A DNA stretch of 30,899 nucleotides from CAYFUF01 sp964394795 (GTDB lineage Bacteria; Bacillota; Clostridia; Tissierellales; Peptoniphilaceae). The position numbers and the translations under genes are program-made. A model generated the notes under the pieces. The model had not been told where the DNA came from and searched no databases. It saw only the letters and a program-made list of their open reading frames with translations. The stretch spans positions 1-30,899 of the forward strand of contig CAYMYX010000019.1 in NCBI GenBank assembly GCA_964394795.1, given 5' to 3'. The first letter of the stretch is position 1. Each line of letters opens with the position of its first letter. Below are positions 20,893 to 29,149 of this stretch, piece by piece.

Positions 20893-23697
20893 ATGGGATT
20901 ATTCAGTGGCTTTAAGAAGTCATTCAGTGAGAAGGAAGTAAAGAGAATTGATCCGCTTGCTGATCAGGTGATGGCCCTGGAAAAAGCAACGGAAGCATTG
21001 ACGGATGACCAACTTAGAGAGAAGACGGAATCCTTTAAGAAAAGAGTAGCGGAAGGGGAGAGCTTGGACGCTCTCTTGCCGGAAGCTTTTGCGGTGGTGC
21101 GGGAAGGCGCATGGCGCGTACTTGGTATGAAGCCCTATCGCGTTCAGGTCATTGGTGGTATCGTTCTGCACCAAGGCCGAATTGCCGAGATGAAGACCGG
21201 TGAAGGTAAGACTTTGGTTGCTACCATGCCGGTTTATTTGAATGCCCTGGCGGGCAAGGGTGTTCACGTTGTTACCGTCAACGATTACCTGGCTACCCGT
21301 GACTCGGAGTGGATGGGCAAAGTCTACGAGTTCCTTGGCCTCACCGTTGGTGTCGTCACCCAAGGGCTGGACAACGAAGAACGCCAAGAAGCCTACCAGT
21401 CTGACATTACCTATGCAACCAACAATCAACTTGGATTTGATTACCTTCGAGATAATATGGCCATCTACCAGAACCGCTTGGTGCAACGAGGCCTCCACTA
21501 CGCGGTAGTCGACGAGGTCGACTCCATCCTTATCGACGAGGCAAGGACGCCATTGATCATCTCCGGCGAGGGCGACGAGTCCACCGAGATGTACCAAAGA
21601 GCCGACCAATTTATCAAGACATTGGAAGGCCGTATTCTCGACCCCAGCGAAGAGCTGAACAAACTAGAGCAGCTGACTGCTGAGTATGTGGAGGAGACGG
21701 TGGATTACCTGGTCGATGAGAAGCGGAAAGCCTCCAACTTGACCGAGCAAGGTAACAGCAAAGCGGAAGCCTACTTCCACGTTGAAAATATCTCCGATCC
21801 TGAGCACATGGAGCTCATGCATTATATTCAACAAGCATTAAAAGCCAGAAACAACATGAAACGGGATATTGACTACATCGTCTCCGATGACGGCGAAGTT
21901 AAGATTGTCGATGAGTTCACCGGCCGTATCATGGAAGGAAGAAGATACTCCGACGGTCTCCACCAGGCAATCGAAGCCAAAGAAGGCGTAGAGATCAAGA
22001 AGGAGTCCAAGACTCTGGCGACTATCACCTTCCAGAACTTCTTCCGTATGTATACCAAGCTTGCCGGTATGACCGGTACGGCGATGACCGAGGAAGATGA
22101 GTTTGCTGAGATTTACAAGATGGATGTTGTAGCTATCCCTACCAACAAGCCCATCCAACGTCTCGACCAGAATGACCAGGTCTACGTTTCTGAAGCAGGT
22201 AAGCACAGAGCGATCATCAACCAGATCAAGGAAGTCCATGCTAAGGGACAACCTATTCTCGTTGGTACCGTCGACATTGAAGCCTCCGAGCTAATTTCCA
22301 AACTCCTGAAAAAGGAAGGCGTAAAACATAACGTGTTGAACGCCAAGCACCACGCTCAGGAAGCTGAGATAGTTGCTCAGGCAGGCCGCCTTGATGCCGT
22401 GACAATCGCCACTAACATGGCCGGTCGTGGTACGGATATCGTCTTAGGTGGGAACCCTGAGTTCATGGCCAAGCAGGACATGCGCAGGAAGGGCTATACC
22501 GATGAGATGATTGAGTGGGCGGACAGCTACCGTGCTGTCAAACCGGAAGACCAATTCCCTTCAAGCGAAGATGAAACCATCATCATTACCGGTGAGGAAA
22601 TCATTGAAGCAAGAAGAGTCTTCCAAAATACCAAGGCTGAATTTAAAAAGGAAACCGATGAAAATGCTGCGAAAGTCGTGGCTGCAGGCGGTCTTTATAT
22701 CCTAGGTACGGAAAGGCACGAATCCAGACGTATCGATAACCAGCTACGTGGTCGTGCAGGTCGTCAGGGAGACCCCGGCGAGTCCCGTTTCTATATTTCT
22801 TTAGATGACAGTTTGATGCGCCTCTTTGGAGGAGAGCGAATGAGAGCGCTTGTATCCAGTGGCCGCTTTGAAGAAGACGAGGCTATCGAAGCAAAGATCC
22901 TAACCAACTCGATAGAGAGAGCCCAGAAGAAGGTGGAGTCCAACAACTTCGCCATGCGTAAACGGGTTCTCGAATACGATAACGTCATGAATATACAGCG
23001 GTCTACGATTTACGAAGAGCGTAACCGAGTCCTTCGTGGTGAGAACATGAAGGAAACCATGATCGAGATGGTCCACGGTGTCATCTCGGATGCGGTAGAT
23101 TCCTTCTGCGCTCCTGGAACCTCACCTGAAGAGTGGGAGCTTGAAGGCTTATTCAACTACCTCAACAATCTCTTCCTTCCTAAAGGCATCTTAGCTGTCG
23201 ATCGAATTCAGCAAATGAAACAGGAAGATTTAAAGGCTCAACTCATTACCATTGCCGATGACCTCTACGAGAAGAAGGAAAAGGAAATTGGCGAAGAAGC
23301 GATGAGAGAGTTGGAGCGCATCGTCCTCCTCCGTGTAGTTGACGGCAAGTGGATGGACCACATCGATGCCATGGACCAACTTCGTCAAGGAATCAGCATC
23401 CGTGCCTACGGTAATGAGGATCCGGTCCGTGCTTACGGTAACGAAGGATACGAGATGTTCAACGAACTGAACGAATCCATCCGCGAAGAGACCGTCCGCC
23501 TCCTTTACCACGTTGTTCCTGCATCAAACATGAAGAGGACCGAGGTGGCCAAGCCAACCAGAGAATCTGGCGGAGCCCAAGACCAACCAGAGGAGAGAAC
23601 CTTCGAGCGGAAGAAAAAGAAAGTCGGTCGAAACGACCCCTGTCCATGCGGCAGCGGTAAGAAATATAAGCACTGCCACGGGAAGGTCCAAGCGTAA
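20893..23697 (+). CDS. secA: Preprotein translocase ATPase SecA
   Basis: Motor that pushes unfolded preproteins through SecYEG at the membrane. The 934-residue protein has Walker A MKTGEGKT, the DEVDSILIDEARTPL box, a preprotein cross-linking domain, TNMAGRGTDIVLGGNP, the QLRGRAGRQGD motif and a C-terminal zinc motif CPCGSGKKYKHCHGK that binds SecB or ribosomes. It is about 90 residues longer than B. subtilis SecA. Much of that is a ~75-residue segment in the second nucleotide-binding domain (residues ~519-596), a feature I associate with clostridial SecA. ATG 20893 has AAAGGGGG at 20881-20888; a TTG seven codons earlier does not. prfB begins 17 bp after the stop. Confidence 0.98.
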   Translation: MGLFSGFKKSFSEKEVKRIDPLADQVMALEKATEALTDDQLREKTESFKKRVAEGESLDALLPEAFAVVREGAWRVLGMKPYRVQVIGGIVLHQGRIAEMKTGEGKTLVATMPVYLNALAGKGVHVVTVNDYLATRDSEWMGKVYEFLGLTVGVVTQGLDNEERQEAYQSDITYATNNQLGFDYLRDNMAIYQNRLVQRGLHYAVVDEVDSILIDEARTPLIISGEGDESTEMYQRADQFIKTLEGRILDPSEELNKLEQLTAEYVEETVDYLVDEKRKASNLTEQGNSKAEAYFHVENISDPEHMELMHYIQQALKARNNMKRDIDYIVSDDGEVKIVDEFTGRIMEGRRYSDGLHQAIEAKEGVEIKKESKTLATITFQNFFRMYTKLAGMTGTAMTEEDEFAEIYKMDVVAIPTNKPIQRLDQNDQVYVSEAGKHRAIINQIKEVHAKGQPILVGTVDIEASELISKLLKKEGVKHNVLNAKHHAQEAEIVAQAGRLDAVTIATNMAGRGTDIVLGGNPEFMAKQDMRRKGYTDEMIEWADSYRAVKPEDQFPSSEDETIIITGEEIIEARRVFQNTKAEFKKETDENAAKVVAAGGLYILGTERHESRRIDNQLRGRAGRQGDPGESRFYISLDDSLMRLFGGERMRALVSSGRFEEDEAIEAKILTNSIERAQKKVESNNFAMRKRVLEYDNVMNIQRSTIYEERNRVLRGENMKETMIEMVHGVISDAVDSFCAPGTSPEEWELEGLFNYLNNLFLPKGILAVDRIQQMKQEDLKAQLITIADDLYEKKEKEIGEEAMRELERIVLLRVVDGKWMDHIDAMDQLRQGISIRAYGNEDPVRAYGNEGYEMFNELNESIREETVRLLYHVVPASNMKRTEVAKPTRESGGAQDQPEERTFERKKKKVGRNDPCPCGSGKKYKHCHGKVQA

Positions 23698-23714
23698 GCG
23701 AGGAAAGGACAAAT

Positions 23715-24822
23715 ATGGAAAAGTACGAAATGACGGAACAGCTAGAAAACCTGACCCAAACATTGAACGACTTGCGAGGTTCTCTTTGACATTGCCGGCT
23801 TAGAAAACCAGTTGGAAAGCTTGAACGAAAAGATTACGGCAACCGATTTTTGGGATGATAGCGAAAAGGCCCAGGAGACCATGGTGATCTACAATGAGGT
23901 CAAGGATACCATCGAGGAGTTTCACGAACTGGACGGCGAACTTTCCGATACCAACGAACTCTTTGACATCTTGGATGACAGTGAGTTTCACCAGAATCAG
24001 GAGACCCTAACGGAAGATATTGAGGGGATGGCCAAGAAGATCAACGGCCTGCGCATCAAGACCCTCCTATCCGGCGATTACGATAACAACAACTGCTACT
24101 TTTCAATCCACGCTGGAACCGGCGGACTCGAAGCAACGGATTGGGCTGAGATGCTCAAGCGGATGTATGAGCGGTGGTTCGACAACAAAAAGTGGAAGGT
24201 TGAAATCACAGATATCAACGACGAAGAACAGGGTGGTATCAAGTCGGTGTCCATGGAAGTGAAAGGCTACAATGCTTACGGCCTTTGTAAAGGCGAAAAA
24301 GGTGTTCACCGCCTCGTTCGCATATCTCCCTTCGACTCCCAATCCAGACGCCACACCTCCTTTGCCAGCGTTGATGTTTTCCCCGAGCTGAAAGAAAGCC
24401 AGGAAGTGGAAATCAATGAGAAGGACCTGAAAGTAGATACCTACCGGTCTACAGGTGCTGGCGGTCAACATGTCAATACAACAGACTCCGCCGTCCGCAT
24501 CACTCACTTGCCCACAGGCATCGTGGTCACATGCCAGAATGAGCGGTCCCAGATTCAAAATCGGGCGAAGGCCATGGACATGCTCATGGCCAAATTGGTC
24601 CAAATCCAAGAAGAAGAGCAACGGGATAAGATTGAGGACATTCAAGGCAAATACACCCAGATAACCTGGGGTAACCAGATTCGGTCTTACGTCTTCCAGC
24701 CTTACACCATGGTTAAGGATCACAGAACCGGGGAAGAGACGGGAAATATCGGCCGAGTTATGGATGGCGATATAGACGACTTTGTAGAAGCCTATTTGAA
24801 TTGGCACGCACAAGCGGAATAG
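23715..24822 (+). CDS. prfB: Peptide chain release factor 2, with programmed +1 frameshift
   Basis: Reads UGA and UAA and releases the finished peptide. The first 24 codons (23715-23786) end at an in-frame TGA (23787-23789). Reading continues in the +1 frame from GAC at 23788, so the CDS is 23715-23786 joined to 23788-24822 (368 residues). All classical shift signals are present: an internal Shine-Dalgarno-like GAGGT (23776-23780), the slippery CTT, and TGA followed by C. This is autoregulation, since low RF2 favours the shift. In the joined protein the SPF stop-recognition tripeptide is at 204-206 and GGQ at 249-251, the usual places. It lies between secA and tex with short gaps, in an apparent operon. 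Confidence 0.97.
23776..23790 (+). promoter_or_regulatory. RF2 recoding site
   Basis: GAGGT, then a 3-nt spacer, CTT, TGA and C. The spacing between the SD-like element and CTT equals that in E. coli prfB. The TGA is codon 25. Confidence 0.95.
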
Positions 24823-24836
24823 GATAGTTAAGAATA

Positions 24837-27053
24837 ATGACAGAGATTATAGAAAAAGAAGTAAATCTTCGTATGGAAGATAAGGAAGAACAAAATAAGC
24901 GCATAGTGGCGAAGATCGCTGAAGATTTAGGAATAAGGGAAAGTCAGGTTGAAAAGACCATAGAACTGATCGATGAGGGAAACACCATTCCTTTTATTGC
25001 CCGCTACCGGAAGGAAATTACCGGATCTTTGGATGACGGCCAACTGAGAGACCTCGACGAGAAGCTGACCAGCCTCCGCAATTTGGAGGAGGCCAAGCTG
25101 GACGTCATTCGTAAGATAGCCGACCAAGGGAAGCTGACGGAAGACCTCCTTCAAGAAATTCAGTCTGCCGAGACGGTGAAGAAGGTCGATGACCTTTACT
25201 TGCCCTATCGTCCAAAGCGAAGGACGAGAGCATCGACGGCAAGAGAAAGAGGTCTGGAACCCCTAGCCACCCTCCTCATGGAAGGGAAAGTTGAGTCAGC
25301 TGATGATGAACAGCTTTTAACTTTTCTTACGGAAGAAGTTCCTACGGTAGAGGATGCTTTGCAAGGAGCAAGGGACATCATCGCTGAGGATGTCGCCGAG
25401 ACGGCTTCGGTTCGGGAGATCCTCCGCCAAAACCTATGGAATTCGGGAACAATCCACACCGATAAGCAGAAGGATGCCGATCCGGAAGAAGCCCAAACTT
25501 ATGAGATGTACTTTGGCCTCTCCGAAAAGGTGTCGGCTATGCCCGCCCACCGAGTCTTAGCCACCAACCGTGCTGAAAAAGCCGGTGTGCTCAAAGTGAG
25601 AATAGATACGACAGATGAACGGAATATCTTCCGCATTGTCCGAGAGACGACGAAACAATCTGACCTCAAACCCGGCAGTTATAGCTTCAAACAGGTTGAG
25701 GAAGCGGTCGAAGACAGCTACAAGAGACTCCTTTTTCCTTCGATAGAGAAGGAAATACGCCAGGAAATGACCAGTCTTGCCGATACGGAATCCATCCGAA
25801 TCTTCGGTGACAATTTACGACCTTACCTCATGCAAGCGCCTTTGAAGGATATGGTCGTATTGGGCTTAGATCCCGGTTTCCGTACCGGTTGCAAGTTAGC
25901 GGTTATTGGGGCGAACGGTTCAGTCCTTGACCACGCCACCATTTATCCGACGGCGCCCAAGAACGACGTCGCAGGTTCCAAGAAGACGATGCAGAAGATG
26001 ATCGACAAGCACAACGTTGGATTAATCGCCATCGGCAACGGGACAGCTTCCAGAGAAACCGAACAGGTCGTCAGTGAACTGATCAAAGAGCAAGATGGTA
26101 AGAATATCTTTTATGCCATTGTCAACGAATCCGGTGCCTCCATTTACTCCGCTTCGAAGTTAGCTCAGGAGGAGTTCCCTCAATACGATGTGACTATCCG
26201 AGGAGCTATCTCTATCGCCAGACGTATTCAGGATCCTTTGGCCGAGCTGGTCAAGATTGAGCCGAAGCACATCGGGGTTGGCCAGTACCAGCACGATGTC
26301 AACCAAAAAGAGCTGGAAGAGACGCTGGAAGGCGTGGTTGAAAGTTGCGTAAACAATGTCGGTGTCAATCTGAACACGGCCAGTGCATCCTTGTTAGGTT
26401 ACATTTCCGGTATCAGCAAAACCTTGGCGAAGAATATTGAAAAATATAAAGAAGAAAACGGGTCCTTCCGGTCCCGCAAGGAACTGAAGAAAGTGAAAGG
26501 GTTAGGTCCTAAAGCCTTCGAGCAATGCGCAGGCTTCCTCCGCATACCCAACGGGGACAATCCTTTAGATAACACCGCCGTCCACCCGGAATCGTATGAT
26601 GTCGCTGAGAAGTTAGTTGGCGAAAACCTGGATTCCTTAAACATCAAAGAAATAGCGGGCGAGCTAGGCGTGGGTGTGCCTACCCTCAAAGATATCGTCA
26701 CGGAATTACAGAAACCGGGCAGAGATCCCCGGGATGAAATGCCAAGCCCTATCCTTCGTTCGGATGTTCTCAGCTTCGAGGACCTGGAAGAGGGCATGGA
26801 GCTCAAGGGGACGGTGAGGAACGTCGTCGCTTTTGGTTGTTTTGTGGATATTGGAGTCAAGCAGGATGGCCTGGTTCATGTTTCCGAATTAGGAGATGGC
26901 TTCTATAAAGATGTATCAGCAATCGTCCAAGTTTCGGATATCGTCTCCGTGAAGATTATCAGTTTGGATAAGCAAAGAGAACGAATCGGTCTTACGATGA
27001 AGGGCATCAAGCAGGTCGATGAGATAGAAGAGCGCAGAAAAAGAAATCGCTAG
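24837..27053 (+). CDS. tex: Tex family S1 RNA-binding transcription accessory protein
   Basis: A nucleic-acid-binding protein of the Tex/YhgF (Spt6-like) family; its exact role in bacteria is unsettled. The 738 residues show the full domain order: N-terminal helical region (IAEDLGIRESQVEKTIELIDEG, IPFIARYRKE), a YqgF/RNase-H-like fold starting at GLDPGFRTG (D345), helix-hairpin-helix segments (VKGLGPKAFEQCAGFLRI), and a C-terminal S1 domain (from ~648, GTVRNVVAFGCFVDIGV...GLVHVSEL). The ribosome site is weak (GGATAG). An ATG 12 codons later is possible, so the exact start is uncertain. It begins 14 bp after prfB and ends 22 bp before proS. Confidence 0.95.
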   Translation: MTEIIEKEVNLRMEDKEEQNKRIVAKIAEDLGIRESQVEKTIELIDEGNTIPFIARYRKEITGSLDDGQLRDLDEKLTSLRNLEEAKLDVIRKIADQGKLTEDLLQEIQSAETVKKVDDLYLPYRPKRRTRASTARERGLEPLATLLMEGKVESADDEQLLTFLTEEVPTVEDALQGARDIIAEDVAETASVREILRQNLWNSGTIHTDKQKDADPEEAQTYEMYFGLSEKVSAMPAHRVLATNRAEKAGVLKVRIDTTDERNIFRIVRETTKQSDLKPGSYSFKQVEEAVEDSYKRLLFPSIEKEIRQEMTSLADTESIRIFGDNLRPYLMQAPLKDMVVLGLDPGFRTGCKLAVIGANGSVLDHATIYPTAPKNDVAGSKKTMQKMIDKHNVGLIAIGNGTASRETEQVVSELIKEQDGKNIFYAIVNESGASIYSASKLAQEEFPQYDVTIRGAISIARRIQDPLAELVKIEPKHIGVGQYQHDVNQKELEETLEGVVESCVNNVGVNLNTASASLLGYISGISKTLAKNIEKYKEENGSFRSRKELKKVKGLGPKAFEQCAGFLRIPNGDNPLDNTAVHPESYDVAEKLVGENLDSLNIKEIAGELGVGVPTLKDIVTELQKPGRDPRDEMPSPILRSDVLSFEDLEEGMELKGTVRNVVAFGCFVDIGVKQDGLVHVSELGDGFYKDVSAIVQVSDIVSVKIISLDKQRERIGLTMKGIKQVDEIEERRKRNR

Positions 27054-27075
27054 TGGAAGAAAGGGATGAATCGAA

Positions 27076-28794
27076 ATGAAAATGAGCCAGTTATATATGC
27101 CAACTTTAAGGGAAGTGCCTTCAGACGCGGAGATTCCAAGTCATAGGCTGCTCCTTCGCGCTGGTATGATTCGCAGAACTTCCTCGGGGGTCTACACCTT
27201 TTTGCCACTGGGTTACCGAAGCGTGAAAAAGGTGGAGCAAATTGTCCGAGAGGAGATGGATAAAAGCGGTGCTAACGAAGTCCTGATGAGCATCTTACAA
27301 CCAAAAGAAATTTGGGAACAGTCAGGTCGTTGGGCTACCTTTGGTCCGGAGATGTTTAAATTGAAAGACCGCCACGATCAGGAATACAGCTTGGGGCCCA
27401 CCGCTGAAGAATACTTCGTCACGTTGGTAAGGGACGAGCTGCGGTCCTACAAGGAGCTTCCATTAAACCTCTATCAAATCCAATGGAAGTACCGTGATGA
27501 GAAGAGACCTCGCTTTGGTATCAATCGATCCAGGGAGTTCCTCATGAAGGATGCCTACACCTTCGACGCTGACCAGGAGGGCTTGGAGAAGTCCTACCAA
27601 AACATGTGGGAAGCTTACGAGCGGGTCTTCGACCGGATTGGTTTAGACTACCGTGTCGTTCAGGGAGATTCGGGGGCTATGGGCGGAAACGCCTCCCACG
27701 AATTCACCGCCTTATCCGACGTTGGTGAAGGTCTGATTGTCTATTGCGAAGATTGCGACTATGCAGCTACCGATGAGAAGGCTGCCGTTCATCTTGAGGT
27801 GATTGAGACGGATCAGCCAGCTCAGGACATGACGAAAGTAGAAACGCCGGATTGCCGAACTATCGAAGAGGTAGCCAAATTCCTTGAGGTAGAGGAAGCT
27901 CAAACGCTGAAAGCCGTACTTCTACGAGTTCAAGGTGAACCTCTCTTCGTTTTCCTGAGAGGCGACCGCCAGCTCAACATGGCCAAAATGGTTTCAACCC
28001 TTGGCTTACCGGAGCATGAGATTGAAATGCTAGGAGAGGAAGAAATTGAGAAATTAACAGGTTCTGAGGCTGGCTTTATCGGTCCGGTTGGCTTGAACGA
28101 AGATATCCGTATCATCGTCGATGAACAAGTCACTAAGATGAAGAACCTGGTCACGGGTGCCAACGAAACCGGCTACCATTTTAAGAACGTCAATTATGGC
28201 AGAGATTTTAGCGGAGAAGTTGCCGAAGACCTCATGATGATCGAGGAAACGGATGCCTGCCCATCCTGTGGCGGGCCATTGCACTTTGCTCGGGGTATTG
28301 AAGTGGGCAATATCTTCCAGTTAGGAACCAAGTATTCTGATTCCCTCAATGCTAGCTTTTTAGATGAACAAGGTAAGGCGACCAACTTCGTGATGGGCTC
28401 CTATGGTATCGGAATCACGAGGACTGTCAGTGCCGTGGTCGATCAAAACAACGATGATAAGGGGATTATATGGCCCGTTTCCGTTGCCCCTTATGAGGCA
28501 GTAGTCACTATCGTCAATACCAAAGATGAAGATCAAGTTGCCTTAGGAGAAGAGATCTATAAGGAACTGATGGATCAGGGCATTGATACGTTACTTGATG
28601 ACCGGAAGGAAAGAGCAGGCGTTAAGTTTAATGACCGTGACCTTATCGGTGTACCTCTCCGTATAACGGTGGGTAAGAAAGCGGCCGAAGGTAGCGTAGA
28701 GTATTCAACCCGCCAAGAGATGGAAAATGAAGACCTAGCTTGGCAAGAGGCGGTTGATAGGGTAGTTAGTGTCGTTCAAGAAGCGAAAAAATAA
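27076..28794 (+). CDS. proS: Prolyl-tRNA synthetase, bacterial type
   Basis: Charges tRNA-Pro. The 572-residue protein is the bacterial class II form. Motif 2 (QIQWKYRDEKRPRFGINRSREFLMK region) and motif 3 (GSYGIGITRTVSAVV) are clear. An editing insertion domain lies between them (about residues 225-400, including LKAVLLRV and GFIGPVGL), which removes misacylated alanine. A C-terminal anticodon-binding domain ends the protein. AAGGGAT at 27061-27067 precedes ATG 27076; a second ATG two codons on is less well spaced. No T-box leader is present; it seems to be the last gene of the secA-prfB-tex-proS operon, with a terminator after it. Confidence 0.97.
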   Translation: MKMSQLYMPTLREVPSDAEIPSHRLLLRAGMIRRTSSGVYTFLPLGYRSVKKVEQIVREEMDKSGANEVLMSILQPKEIWEQSGRWATFGPEMFKLKDRHDQEYSLGPTAEEYFVTLVRDELRSYKELPLNLYQIQWKYRDEKRPRFGINRSREFLMKDAYTFDADQEGLEKSYQNMWEAYERVFDRIGLDYRVVQGDSGAMGGNASHEFTALSDVGEGLIVYCEDCDYAATDEKAAVHLEVIETDQPAQDMTKVETPDCRTIEEVAKFLEVEEAQTLKAVLLRVQGEPLFVFLRGDRQLNMAKMVSTLGLPEHEIEMLGEEEIEKLTGSEAGFIGPVGLNEDIRIIVDEQVTKMKNLVTGANETGYHFKNVNYGRDFSGEVAEDLMMIEETDACPSCGGPLHFARGIEVGNIFQLGTKYSDSLNASFLDEQGKATNFVMGSYGIGITRTVSAVVDQNNDDKGIIWPVSVAPYEAVVTIVNTKDEDQVALGEEIYKELMDQGIDTLLDDRKERAGVKFNDRDLIGVPLRITVGKKAAEGSVEYSTRQEMENEDLAWQEAVDRVVSVVQEAKK

Positions 28795-28825
28795 GAGTAT
28801 AAATTAATATCATTAATAATACCGT

Positions 28826-28877
28826 AAAGGAGTGGGAGATAGGCCATTTATCTCGCCGCTCCTTTCTTGTATTTTTA
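28826..28877 (+). terminator. Terminator after proS
   Basis: 28826-28841 pairs with 28849-28865 (one G-U and one bulged base), followed by T-rich sequence to 28877. Confidence 0.87.
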
Positions 28878-29149
28878 TTCATAAAATCCTAAAAATCGCA
28901 TATTTACTAAGGTAAAGCGGCCGGGAAAATGGATAATTCGGATAACCTCTGAACTTGAAGATTCTCTAATTCCTTAAAATTGGCTAGGATTTAACGAGGA
29001 AATATCAAATCGGACAGCATTTTCAACTGGTTATAAAGTTACAATAATTCGATAGAATAACCTTATTTTCTTGACAAAAAGTTACGGTCTTCATATAATA
29101 GCGACTATACAGAAATTACGTCTGTAATAATTATTGAGGAGGAATGACG
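28878..29149 (+). promoter_or_regulatory. Upstream region of the peptide-binding lipoprotein gene
   Basis: No gene is supportable here. The main content is the promoter at 29071-29099 and, just upstream, an inverted repeat GGTTAT (29029-29034) / ATAACC (29057-29062). The remaining AT-rich stretch shows nothing that I recognise, including no clear CodY or cre site. Confidence 0.6.
29071..29099 (+). promoter_or_regulatory. Perfect consensus promoter
   Basis: TTGACA (29071-29076), 17-bp spacer, TATAAT (29094-29099). Expected start near 29106. With GAGGAGG at 29136-29142 this predicts very high expression of the following lipoprotein. Confidence 0.92.

Noticed and set aside
20920..21609. 229-codon open frame antisense to secA
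   Set aside because: It lies wholly opposite a certain gene, has no ribosome site or family motifs, and its codon pattern is a mirror of secA.
24103..24813. 236-codon open frame antisense to prfB
   Set aside because: Shadow of RF2 with no motif and no upstream start signals.
27054..27075. T-box or other leader for proS
   Set aside because: proS follows tex by 22 bp, leaving no room for a leader RNA.
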